NCBI GenBank assembly: GCA_963576565.1
Contig: OY755038.1
Coordinates: forward strand, 137,737,624 to 137,801,623
Origin: Aspidapion aeneum
Lineage: Eukaryota; Arthropoda; Insecta; Coleoptera; Brentidae
Length of the DNA stretch: 64,000 bases
Reading direction: 5' to 3'
Shown here: one piece after another, positions 34,189-45,600 of the stretch
How the letters are laid out: the number at the start of each line of letters is the position of its first letter
Numbering within the stretch: position 1 is the first letter of the stretch
The notes under the pieces: model-generated
Database searches by the model: none
The model's input: only the letters and a program-made list of their open reading frames with translations
Told to the model about the DNA's origin: nothing
Made by a program: the position numbers and the translations under genes

Positions 34189-34794
34189 GCCCATTAGATC
34201 TTGGACCCCCGTGAGGTTAAGCTTTCAAGCTACCCACGGAAAAATATAAGGGAAACAAAAAACTCCTTTTTGCCCGATTAGCCATGAAACTTGTTTGATT
34301 TTTAAATTCACGGGTATGAAATTTCACGTTTATTAATTCTTAAAAGAATTGAGAAATTTATACCTATTCCAAAGATTATTTGGCCACACTGTAACCTATC
34401 TATATTTTCTTGGAAAAAAGCAACGTTGTTCAACTTGATATTTTAAAAATTCATCGTTTTTCCCTACTCCCAACAAAAAATGCTATAACTTGGCCAAAAG
34501 TTATTTGAACTTTTTGTCTGCTTTGGACCTTCCGCACCATCTCTTAAAGAATAGGTTCATCATTTAAATTACACCCTGTATTTTAGGTATCATATTTTAA
34601 TTATATTTTATAAAAAGCCAAGGCCCAAAAGTAGGTATCCATTTCCTGTTTACTGGGTATCCAATCTGAAGGCTTGCGTATCCAAATTGATACACAATAT
34701 AGTCTAAAAAGATGCCTTGCAGACTGATAGGAACTATGACAAAACTATAGGAAAAAACAAAAAACCCGAAACGGGGGTCCAAGATCTAATGACC

Positions 34795-34857
34795 ACCTAT
34801 TAAGTGTTAACAGTTAACTGTTTCGTGCTTTAAGGACTCTTCAGAACACTGCATGGT
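34795..34857 (-). ncRNA. hammerhead-like motif of the 450-bp subfamily
   Basis: On the minus strand: stem I AGUGUU/AACACU, CUGAAGA core, GAAA, stem III CAG/CUG with UUAA loop. Stem II reads GUCC against GCAC, so it has a C-C mismatch, and the cleavage triplet is GUU instead of GUC. Activity is doubtful but not excluded, since NUH triplets can be cut. Confidence 0.7.
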
Positions 34858-36239
34858 CAATGTAACACCTTTGTAAAGTTAGAGAGACGGTATATAAATC
34901 TCATCTTACGATATTGGTAAGAGAAATGAAAACTAATGCTTGCAATACTGTATGCTTTATACACTATGCCCATGGAAAAATAATTTAATAAGTTCTCCAA
35001 TATACATTTTAAAATGAAAAGTTTTTACTAGTTTGGAAAAGTTTTCTTAAATATTTCGCGAAATATATTGCGAAATATATTTAAAACGTAAAGGATTTTG
35101 ATGTCCGTATATTTGGGTCACTGTCAAAAATTACCAAAACATTTTTTTATAGAATTTTTTTTGAAAGCAAAGGGCTGTAGTATATAATAAGGTAAAAAGT
35201 AGTTTTTTTTTAAATAGACAAAATATGTAATAAAAATTGATTATTTTGGTTACTGTTGAAAATTTATATATATAAGTACGCCCCTGTAGGCTTACCTGTG
35301 AAATAAACCCCACATTATATTAAAGCTTTTATAAGGAAATTATATATTCTACAATAAAAACAGTTTAATTTTTTAGTAAATTTTATAAAACCTAAAATAA
35401 ACGTGTCTTTTCGAAATAATCCCAATTTACGGACGCCACTGAAGAGCTACTTGCTTTTCCTAATCTCATCGACCAATATATCGTTCTTTTCTTAAAAAGA
35501 TAGCGGCTTAGGAACTGCAAAAAAGTGAAAGGGCAAAAATTTCGATTTAGTATTGTGGCTGCAAAAATCTACATAGTTTTTGAAAAATCGTCAAATCTCA
35601 TAATTTAAAAAATTCAATTGGAGAGTTATAGTTTTTGCAAAGTCACCTGAAATGCTCCTAATACGGGGTTCTATCGATTTCATGAAATTTTTCTTCAATC
35701 TGCCCTTCAAAAGTTATGCATATTCATATAAAACTTCCTGGTATAATTTCAACCCTACCGACAGAGAAAAGGCGCGACTCTTTGAGGTCCGAGCACAAAG
35801 TTTGTGTTTTCTGACCGACCCAGCACAGGTGGATAAAACATACCTGATTGGCAGATTTTTTTGAGATCCGCTTTTAATTGCTTTCAGGTTTTGGTTTCTG
35901 GACCCCTTTAGTCGGCAGTATGCAGAGTTAGAAAATAAATCAGTGTCGTTTCTGTAGGTGTAGGAATAGAAAGTTTTATTATCTATTTTTATTTCTTTAG
36001 TTTACGCCATAATTAAATGAAATAATTTTCATGAGTATATCTACCGCCGCCCATGTCACTTTCTTTAAAGGATATGCCGATGGTCGGCTTTAAACTTTGT
36101 TCAACTGACTTTGCAAAAACTATACCTAACTTTCCTTTGGGCCTCGCTCATGCTAAAAACCAATTTCTTTAAGAAAAAAATCAAATTCACTTTTATCCAC
36201 TGCATTTGAAGGTAATATCCCATTATTATTGTTTTGCGA

Positions 36240-36470
36240 AATATATTTAAAACGTTACAGTTTAGGATCCGTGACTAAAAAGAATCCGTGACCAAAAAGA
36301 ACAAAAATATTCGTGGATAAGCAGGTATAAAAAGGTTTTGTTTCTCTTGTATTTTTTCCGTGGGCAGTTCGAAAGCTGTACACTCACGGGGTCCAAGACC
36401 TAATGGACACCTATTAACTCTTTCGCCAGAGAGACAGATATAAATCTCATCTTACGATATTGGTAAGAGA
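36240..36470 (-). repeat. hammerhead-type module with the catalytic core deleted
   Basis: It holds the 'ccgtgggcag...cacgg' hairpin and 'ggggtccaagacctaatggacacc' arm, then 'attaactctttcgccagagagacag' where the CUGANGA half should be. It is matched almost exactly at 50840-51035. Confidence 0.75.
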
Positions 36471-38596
36471 AATTAAAAATAATGCATGCGCTACCTTATT
36501 CTTTAAACACATGTAGCGACATCTACCAAATACAAAAGAAACTTTGCCCACGAAAAAATACAAGAGAAACAAAACCTTTTTGTATATGTTTAACCACGAA
36601 AATATTTTGTTTCTTTTTAAATATAGTTATCCAAAAATTACCCTGGAAGCTTGAAATTGGACACTGATTTAAAAATAAACCATGTACCATTTAACAAATT
36701 TTTACCTTATATTAAATTAAAGTACGTTATAAATTAGTCAAAACTATGTTTAATTTATTTATTAACTTATTATTTGCCTTTGTCAGCGCCTTACAACTGC
36801 TAACTGTTATTATCACTGTACTTTAATAATAATTTATCGAATAATTTAATTGAATTTTAAGATAATATAATAAAAGTGCCTTTTTATTGCTAAAATATGT
36901 AGCTCTCACTCACTTTTATCCGTTGCATTTGTCATGTAAAATACTACCTAATATTAGTTTTTTCCAAACATTTTGCATAATATATAGTCCAAAGAATTAC
37001 CCTAGGAACTTAAAATTAGACACTGTCTTAAAAATGACATCTGGTATTTTGCAAATTTTACTCTGCTCTTTAAAATGAAAGTATTACTTTACTATAGTTT
37101 AGTGGCATTTGCGAATTTCTTAATATCTACAAGATAATTTTTATTTCTGGTTACTTTGTTAAGCGCGCTCTATGAAAATGAAAAAACTGTTGACTGATTA
37201 TTATGTAAAAAGGTCTGAGTAAGCGAATGGTATAACTTACGTCAAAATCTAAGGCATAGTTTTGAAGATATTGTAATTGTTTTAAATAAAAATACTTGAA
37301 ATTTATGGAGCTTTTTAAACATTTTGCGTTAAATTTCAAAAACCATAGGTCCCAGATAATTTTTTAAAATGTAACGAATTGTAGCTCCTGCTCCTCTCAT
37401 TCCACAAAAACAGTGCACCAAGAGTTTCATTTTTAACCAATTTGTCTATAATATTGTATTTCGTTAACTCTTTACCAATATTTCTCGCGGTATATAATTT
37501 AAAAATAAACCTACGGACATAAAATTTGCCATAACTTAAAAATGACATGTCACTTTATGGATTTTGTTCTGCTCTTTAACTTGAAATTAATCTTATTATT
37601 ATTGCAATAATATTTTTAAAAATATTTGCAAATTCCTTTAATTTTATAAGATTTTTATTAATTTTGGACCATTTTGATAAATGTTAAGTGCCCTACACCA
37701 GCGCCCTCCATTAAGGTTAAAACTATAAATAAAGTTTTATGTAGAAAGGTTCCGCGAAGTGAGTAGTGTAGTTTTTGTCCAATTCGGACCCACTGTTTTA
37801 AAGATATCGCAATTTTTGTAAAAATGCGTGTTATTTCTGTTGAGATTTTTGCGTGTTTTTTAATATTTATTTCTCAAACTCAAAAACGGTATAACTTAGA
37901 AAAATCGAACTTTTTAAAAAATATATTTTGGTATTTTCTTAGAAAGATAGCAGTTCGAGAACTGTCAAAAAGTGTAAGGGCAAAAAAATTTCTCGATTCA
38001 GTATTTTTGAATACAAAAACCTTGCTTAGTTTTGAAAAATCCTCAAAACTCAAAAACCAAACACTAATTTTAAAAACCAACTATACGGTTACCGAACACT
38101 CCCTTAGGTCCGCAAATGTTTAAAATTTGGTTAAAATGGGTTAAACGGTTTTGGAGTAATGACCAGATATATTTTAAAAAACGGCAAATAAACAGTGAAA
38201 TTCTGACCAATTTTATTGTATAGTGAAAATGCGTCACTGCAGGGATTCAGAAGAACCCCAAAATGGGGCACTTGACTTTTTCCGATATGGCTGAAAAACA
38301 ATAGGCTTCCTGACCACACATAAGAGTATATTTGTGCAAAATCTCAAGTATCTAGAATCATCCCCTGGACACTTATGGTGTGCCAACCGAGGTACATAAA
38401 AAAAGTCAGTTTTTGACGGTTTTTCCCCTATTCCTCTACTTGAAATTTTCCGATTTGACCCAAAATTGACATTTTTGGTTTCCCGTAAGTTCTTAATCAG
38501 TGCGCCTTTCATCCTTCTACGTCAAAGCGTTCCCGAGTAAGCGTCAAAATTCGAGCGCGATACACTAGGGGTGCTAGGGACGGAATAATAAAAAAA

Positions 38597-38672
38597 ATAA
38601 CTTCGCAAACAAATTTGTGTTGAGAAAACTTTGCTTCGCAAATTAGTTTATTAACAAATTTGCTTCGAAAAC
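38597..38672. repeat. hairpin cluster, truncated, copy B
   Basis: Only the AAATTTGCTTCGCAAATT-type hairpins remain. The ATTGATTTTCG and ACGGATGATTTTCG pairs of the other copies are missing, replaced by a direct jump from the 'gacggaataataa' phrase. Confidence 0.75.
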
Positions 38673-41437
38673 TTTTTACATTCAACACTTTTAAACCTGT
38701 TGCAGCATTGATTTTCGCTAAGCCTCTCGCCAGCGGCGAGATTTTGTGTTTAATCATTTATAAAAAATATGTTTAACAGTGTTTCCATTGATATCGTATA
38801 ATAACATTTGGGGGATTGGAAACAAAATCATTGTCTACAAGTTTCAAACCAAGAATTTGAAAAATTATTATTAGTTCATAAATTTGTGTCAATAAAATTT
38901 GCTTCGCAAAGTTACTTTTGTCAATAAGTTGCTTTGCAAATTTAATTTACCAGTGTTAATTTAAGTTAATATCGAACTCATACACAGTTATTAAAAAGTG
39001 CATTTTTCATCCCTTAAATGTGTAACTCTCGCTTTGCTCATGCGACAGACTCACGGTCTCAAAAAATTACATATTTTCCTTGATACTTGATCAAGTATCA
39101 TTTCCTCATAAATTCATTAATCTTTTATTCTATAAAATCCGTTTAGTGGTTCTTTAAATAATAATTGTTATTCCAACTGTTGCTTTAACTTCTGTCTACA
39201 ATAATTTCCTTATAAATTCACTGAACCGATTTCAATAATAAAAAAAGAAATATTGCTCTTTGAACAAAACTGTTGAAATTTTCCTACATTTTTAAATCCA
39301 AGATGTTGGAAAAAAGTCAAGTTTGTCTTTCTTGGAAGGATCACTTCTTTGAATGTTGCGAGGATTTATTTTTTTATGATTAGTACCTCGTTGTGAGTGG
39401 TGGATCTTATAAATATATTCAAAAAAGGGTCGAAAAATTTCTCGTAACATAAGAAACAACTATCCTTTATGGAGGGTCATATTCGATTTAGTAAGCCATA
39501 TTATATTTAGAGTTGGCGGAGAATTTCGCCATGATGCTTTTTATTTTATTGTCGGTTTAGTAATAATGAATTTATGAAGAAATGAATGCACATAGAAATG
39601 GCAAGGCAATCGCATAATCTGTAAAACTTTTCCGAAAAAAATCAAAAAATTTTCAAAAAATATAAGAATAAACAGCCTTTTTAAAAAGTAAAGTTTTTAT
39701 TTCCGCCATTTTGGATTTTACAATGACGGCAAATTTTAATAGTGATCTTTTAAAAGCAATCAATCTGTTCCACTTTATATTTTATTAAAATCGGTTCGGC
39801 AAAAATTTATTTATGAGGAAGACAGGATTTAGAAGACAATCGTTACAACCTAAAAAACAATATAGTTGAAGAGAAAATCAATTTTTAGAGACTGAAATCG
39901 TTTGTAACGATTCAGATCTCGTTGTGCTTAACAAAGATAGAGCTTTTCTACAAACAAAAAAAATATCCAAAATTTCCACACATTTCCAACTTAAGAATAA
40001 ACAAGCCTCTTTTAAGGGTCAGGATGGTGGACAAAAATATACTTTTACACAAATGTCCGATCAATCAATCCCTGCCAACTACTCTTTGCTTTGGTAAAAT
40101 TGGTGTTATAGTTGGAAAGTTATAACGAAAAACATTTTGTCGGGTTTTTTTGCCCACCAGGTATATTTGAAAAGCGCTGACTTTTATAAATTGTTTATTT
40201 TCAGACCAAAATGATACTTTCAAATATCTTAAAATTCTTACCATAACATACAAACATTTAACATAATATCAGGGTGTAATAATAGTAAACTTTAGTAGGT
40301 GGTAGAAAAGATCAAAAGAAGGATTGTTTCTTATTATATTTTGCATCATACTTCTTTATTTGTTAGATAAAGGGTGCCAAACTTAACAGCAATTTTTTTT
40401 GTTGTTATAACTTCCTTAAAAATCATTACGGAAAATCGACAATTTCTGAAATTATGCATGACAATAAGGGTAATAATTAAATGGTAAAATTATTTGAAAA
40501 TACATAGAAATACTCAACATTATTACCAAAAATCGTTAAAATATGGTGCTAATATTATTATTTTATATTTGTTTTAAGGGGCCTTTAGACATGTACAAAA
40601 ATCTATTTCAATTTCTTTCGTGTAAATTTAATAGCTCATAAAAATATTAATTCTTAAAAGAATTGAGAAATTTATACCTATTCCAAAGATTATTTGGCCG
40701 CAGTGTATCCTTAACCTATCTATATTTTCTAGGAGAAAAGCAACGTTGTTCAATTTGATATTTTAAAAATTCATCGTTTTTCTCTACTTTCTCAACTTAA
40801 AAAATGCTATAACTTGGCCAAAAGTTATTTGAACTTTTTGTCTGCTTTGGACCTTCCGCACCATCTCTTAAAGATTGGTTCATCATTTAAATTACACCCT
40901 GTATTTTAATTACACCCTGTATTTTAGGTACCAAAAGTAGGTATCCATTTTCTGTTTACTGGGTATCCAATCTGAAGGCCTGCGTATCCAAATGGATACA
41001 CAATATAGTCTAAAAAGATGCCTTGCAGACTGATAGGAACTATGACAAAACTATAGGAAAAAACAAAAAACCCGAAATTATAATTTACTCCCCTTCCGTA
41101 TACATGTAAAGTTATGTAAAAGTAATATTACTTCCAGAAACACTAGAGAGCTGAGATTTGACAGACTGACAGTAACTAAGAGAAATATATATAATAATTG
41201 AGATAAAAGTATAGCCAAGTTCTCCAATATACATTTTAAAATTAAAGGTTTTTACTAGAAAAGTTTTCTTAAATGTTTTGCGAAATACATTTAAAACGTA
41301 AAGTTTGGTACCCGTGAATAAAAAAAAAACAAAAATTTTTTGTGGATAATCGGGTGTAGAAAGGGTTTGTTCCTCTTGTGGTTTTGCGTGGGCAGCTCGA
41401 AAGCTGGGCACCCACGGGGGTCCAAGATCTAATGGCC

Positions 41438-41500
41438 ACCTATTAAGTGTTGACAGTTAACTGTTTCGTGCTTAAAGGACTCTTCAGAACACTGCATGGT
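41438..41500 (-). ncRNA. hammerhead-like ribozyme of the 450-bp subfamily
   Basis: Minus strand: stem I AGUGUU/AACACU, CUGAAGA, GAAA, stem III CAG/CUG (UUAA loop) and GUC site are all present. Stem II (GUCC/GCAC) has one C-C mismatch. Cleavage would fall just 3' of the GUC. Confidence 0.75.
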
Positions 41501-41587
41501 CAATGTAACACCTTCGTAAAGTTAGAGAGACGGTATATAAATCTCACCTTACGATATTGGTAAGAGAAATGGAAAATAATGCCTGCA

Positions 41588-41593
41588 ATACTG
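41588..41593. repeat. target duplication of BEL element 2, left copy
   Basis: atactg here is repeated at 49578-49583 directly after the 3' LTR. The uninterrupted site is visible in two sister repeats. Confidence 0.85.
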
Positions 41594-42066
41594 TGTTAGC
41601 TCCCGCTAAATTTCGCGGTGTTTGTAAATTTTAAAACCACACAATTGAATGACGGACAGAGTGCATTTTCGCGCATTTTGGACATGCGCACCAAGAATCA
41701 GGGAGATCCTTTTTCGACCGCCTCGAGAAATGGCGTGTTAATTTACTTTCTCCAACTATTTCAAATTTCTACACTTGAAAGTGCTCGATTTTGGTGTACT
41801 GAAGCATAGAACTAGAAACTTCAGCCCTTCAGCTACGTGGTGACATCATTAGATCCAAACAGGGGCCCCTTGGAACGTGGAGAAATTGGCTGCAAACTGG
41901 TGAGTGCTTTGTCTCTGATTTCCGTTGTGTGGTACCCACAATTAACCTATGGACCTTTTAATTATTTCGTAATTTCATATCAATATATTTATGTTTGTTC
42001 GCGCTTTCATTAATTAAAATATATACAGTCCATTGCAGTTATCGTTTTTCTAACTGCGGGCAAACA
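41594..42066 (+). repeat. 5' LTR of BEL element 2
   Basis: 473 bp, TG...CA. The first 58 bp and last 40 or so bp are matched exactly by the split 3' LTR. Confidence 0.9.
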
Positions 42067-42070
42067 TAAG

Positions 42071-42087
42071 TGGTCCTTCGAACCGGA
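42071..42087 (+). promoter_or_regulatory. primer-binding site, tRNA-Tyr type
   Basis: TGGTCCTTCGAACCGG starts four bases after the LTR. It is complementary, with one mismatch, to the 3' end of animal tRNA-Tyr (CCGGCTCGAAGGACCA), which I know from general tRNA sequences. Confidence 0.7.
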
Positions 42088-42317
42088 TTATTTAAAATTT
42101 ACTCCATACGACGGTATTAATAAGTCGGCCATTTTCACGCCGAGATCAAGGCCTTGAATTTTGCCAATCGAATTGAAACGAGAGAGATTTTCGCTCGACC
42201 TTCGGTAGCGGCGCAGTTCACGTGTTTTTCGGTCCGCTGCTATGGTAACGTACCGTGGTCATTCAGTAAACAAATCGAAGCAATCAAAACAAACAAGCAC
42301 ATGTTCAGTGTGTTAGG

Positions 42318-42600
42318 TGTGTTTCATATCATTTCGATATTTAAAACAATTTTCATCAATTGCGATAAATTAGTGCATATTTTCGACAATTCGTCATTTT
42401 TCTATTTCAGAAGCATTAATTTAGCGTTAGTTGTATATTTACCGACATTTCTGTGATTAGATGTGTTCCATATCATTTCGATATTTAAAACAATTTTCAT
42501 CAATTGCGATAAATTAGTGCATATTTTCGACAATTCGTCATTTTTCTATTTCAGAAGCATTAATTTAGCGTTAATTGTATATTTACCGACAATTTTGTCA
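42318..42600 (+). repeat. 144-bp tandem duplication in the leader of BEL element 2
   Basis: 'catatcatttcgatatttaa' starts at 42325 and again at 42469. The copies end just before the gag start at 42617, so the leader has been lengthened by one unit. Confidence 0.88.
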
Positions 42601-42616
42601 TTTCAAAGGTAAAATC

Positions 42617-45600
42617 ATGTCTGTCAAAAAAGTCGTGCAAAAACGCAAGGGTTTTTTATCTGCGATCACCGAGTGTTATGTGTTTTCACAGACCGCGGCA
42701 ACAGACGAAAAAGCGAGAAACGAGTTTCAAGTAAGGTATTCCGATTTGGACGAAACCTTCGATAAATGCATGCTGGCACATAATGATGTCATTATATTGA
42801 TAGACGACTCGGAAGACGAGGGGTTTAAAACGCAGGATGCGATCCTTTCAGAAGCTCGTAAATATTTTTATGCGTGTAAGGGGGTTTACTCTAAAATATT
42901 TACGGTTGAGGCCCCATCCTTTTCGGGATAATATGTTCGACAAACCGAAACTCCAAAACTCAAAGAGTTAGGTATTCCCATATTTCGAGGTGATAAAAAA
43001 TTATGGCCAAGCTTTTTCGATCTTTTTAATAACATTATAGATCAAAATCAAAGTCTAAGTAACGTTCGAAAACTTCAATATTTATTTTCATATCTCGAGA
43101 ATGAGCCTTTAAAATTGATATCAGGGATTAGCTTATCTGATCAAAATTATAAAAGTGCTTACGACAAATTAGTCAATAGATATCAAAACAAGCGAGACCT
43201 CGCAAATGATGCTTTAAGCACAATTATGAACTCCACCTTAAAAAACGAGTCAGCTAAAGAATTGCGTAATTTAATTGACACCTTTTCTGAATCCCTAGAA
43301 ATTTTAAAATCACTTAGCTTTGACGTTGACAGTTGGGACTTTATTATTTTTTTCATTTTGTTAGAAAAATTGGATATTCCGACGCGTTCAAATTTCGAAA
43401 TGAGTCACGCCAATACTAATACCGAAATTCCCACTTTTCAGTCACTTTTTCAATTTCTAGAAAAAAGATGTAAAGTTTTGGAATCACTTCCTCAATCAAC
43501 AGCACCCAAAAAGGTGCCTACCTATCAAAAATCAAATTCTATGCAAAATCAGTTTGGGCAAAAGCCTACCTATCAAAATTCAAATTCTATGCAAAATCAG
43601 TTTGGGCAAAAGCCTACTTATAAATCATCCAATTCGCCTTTTATAGGACTGGCTGGCACCTCAACTAATTCAAGTACGGGAATAAAATGTTTCCGGTGTA
43701 ATCAAGGTCACGTGCTTTCGAAATGTCAAACATTTCTTGATCTCTCACCTATCGATCGCCTATCTTTCGTCAAGCAGAAAAAATTATGTCTAGCGTGTTT
43801 TCATCCCTTGCATGGGGTAGATACGTGCAAATCAAAATATTCATGCAGGACTTGCAATAGTAAAAGGCACCACACTTTAACTCATATCTTAGAAACTAAT
43901 CAAGAGTCTGGAAGCCAAGATACTAGTCCTGTCACTCACACACCACCTGTCAATAATCTTCATGTGTCATTAAATACCTCAGGACCTTCAGGTACCTTTC
44001 TTTTATGCACCGCCATAATAGATGTTATGGACGGTTGCGGAAATTTTCAACCTGTAAGGGCACTGCTTGATTCTGGATCACAGACAGGATTCATCAGTGA
44101 AAAGTGTATTCAGCGTCTTAAACTTCCTAGGCGAAGTTACACCACTGAAATATTCCGATTAAATCAAATGTCTTCTTTTACTCCCAAAGGACTCGTTCAA
44201 TGTCACATTAAGCCACAAGGACAGGTCACTCCTTTACTTAATTTCGAAGCAATTGTCGTTCCACAATTATGTTCCAATATGCCTACATTCACTTTGAACG
44301 ATAATCAGTGGAAACACTTGGAAAACCTTAAACTTGCCGACCCATCTTATTTTAAATCTAGACCTGTGGACCTAGTTATTGGTTGCGAGCTATTCGCACA
44401 GATATCCAAGGAGGGCAGGTTTCTTGGACAAATAGGGCAACCTTCAGCCCTTGAAACTATCTTTGGCTGGGTCGTCATGGGAAAAGTTGACGAAGTAGGT
44501 AGTCTTACGGAACGAACCAGTTGTTTTTTACCGAGTCATTCACCTCCTTTAGAGGTCATTCTCCCTAGGTTTTGGGAAATCGAACATTTGCCTAAAAAAC
44601 AAATCTTATCAAAGGAAGAAAAACAAGCAGAATAAATTTTTACTGCGAGTGTAGTACGGCAACCGAGCGGTAGATTCATGGTAGATCTTCCGTTTAAAGA
44701 TAAAATAAACCCTGACCTAGGAAATACTTATCCGCAAGCTTATCGTAGATTTTTACTTCTAGAGAATAGATTACTCAAAAATCCTGATCTGTACACCGCC
44801 TATTCAAGTTTCATGCAAGACTATATCGATTCTAATCATATGAGTTTAGTTTTATCTAGTCAACCAAAAGTCGACGTATCATGTTTTTTAGCACATCATT
44901 GCGTACTAAAGCCGGAAAGCTTAAGTACAAAATTAAGGGTAGTCTGGGATTGTTCGGCAGTCACCCCAAAAAATATTAGTCTCAATGACACGTTGTTATC
45001 GGGACCGAAACTTCAAAAAGATATTGCTTCTTTACTCCTTACGTTTCGTCTTAATCCTATTGCCTACATTGCTGATATCAAACAGATGTTCCGTCAAGTC
45101 CCTATCAATCCTTATCACCGACCTTATCAAAGGATATTGTGGAGGTTTTCTCCACAGGACCCACTTTCAGTGTGGGAACTTTCTACTGTCACTTTTGGCA
45201 TGACATGCTCACCTTTTCTAGCCATGCGTACCTTAAATGAGCTGGCAGAGAGAGAAAAGGAACGTTTTCCAATGGCTAGTGGTGTTCTAAAAACGTCAAT
45301 TTACATCGACGATATCTTGGGAACTAGCCCTTCGCTTTCTGAAGCCCTTTCCCTTCAGACGGAACTCAATGATTTGTTGAAGTCGGGAGGATTCGAACTT
45401 AAAAAATGGGCAAGCAATTGTCCTGAGTTATTGGCAACATTGCCAGAATCCGATCGTCAAATGCCTCCCTCCTTTGACAAGGATGAACCACACTTTATCA
45501 AAGTTTTAGGCCTTCAGTGGCATCCAAAACACATTTTTTCTTATCAATGCCGAATGAAGGACAAACCCCCAACTAAACGTTCTATTTTATCTATCATAGG

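Larger units (their letters stand above)
23640..34330. mobile_element. 10.7-kb insertion: palindromic array of a hammerhead-ribozyme satellite
   Basis: The insertion lies between two copies of a 15-bp sequence found once at the corresponding empty site. It is built of 514-bp units: a left arm in one orientation (23640-23784, then 27217-29192) and a right arm in the opposite orientation (29191-34330, almost exactly ten units). The two outer ends are therefore inverted relative to each other, starting about 33 bases apart in the unit. A 3.4-kb unrelated element interrupts the left arm. Target duplication, tandem hammerhead units and inverted ends recall animal retrozymes and Penelope-type insertions. 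No enzyme is encoded, so mobilisation would need other elements. A misassembled or chimeric palindrome is the main alternative. Confidence 0.75.
29191..34330 (+). repeat. 514-bp hammerhead satellite, inverted orientation, ten units
   Basis: 'cccataaggac' recurs at 29523, 30037, 30551, 31065, 31579, 32093, 32607, 33121, 33635 and 34149, always 514 bp apart. Two variant classes alternate. Class A has agaagtg, agatgacgcc, gattaac, cagtgttc and ctctttgcc. Class B has agcagtg, agatggcgcc, gattatc, cagtattc and ctttttgcc. The order is A B B A B B B A B and a mixed last unit, so blocks larger than one unit have been duplicated. No open frame of note crosses the unit. Confidence 0.97.
34331..40644 (+). 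repeat. macro-repeat copy B (with right 15-bp flanking duplication)
   Basis: It begins with the right flanking duplication of the satellite insertion (34331-34345) and runs 6.3 kb until the same sequence recurs at 40645. Order: a block shared with 40660-41593, a hammerhead-type module at 34770-34990, the 'gatgtccgtatatttggg' block at 35100, a core-deleted module at about 36240-36620, the block of 37060-38580, a truncated hairpin cluster, and the AT-rich 3' part. This is the only copy not split by a large insertion, so it best shows the unit. No gene is recognised in it. Confidence 0.85.
40645..41593 (+). repeat. macro-repeat copy C, first part
   Basis: It starts with the empty site for the satellite insertion and is collinear with 34331-34955. 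It ends at 'gcaatactg', where BEL element 2 has inserted. The same 'gcaatactgtatg' without an insertion stands at about 34945 and 59930. Confidence 0.85.

Noticed and set aside
27217..34330. Regular repeats considered as a CRISPR array
   Set aside because: Units are 514 bp and identical throughout, with no short repeat/spacer alternation, and the setting is eukaryotic.
23640..34330. Palindrome dismissed as an assembly artefact
   Set aside because: Not adopted: the two arms have different class compositions and lengths, and clean flanking duplications match an empty site. The possibility stays open and is listed as a check.
36482..38757. Numerous 60-100 codon ORFs across macro-repeat copy B
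   Set aside because: They are not conserved in frame between copies and have no domain.
42154..42456. 100-codon ORF in the leader of BEL element 2
   Set aside because: It overlaps the duplicated leader segment and reads through non-coding sequence; the true Gag start is at 42617.
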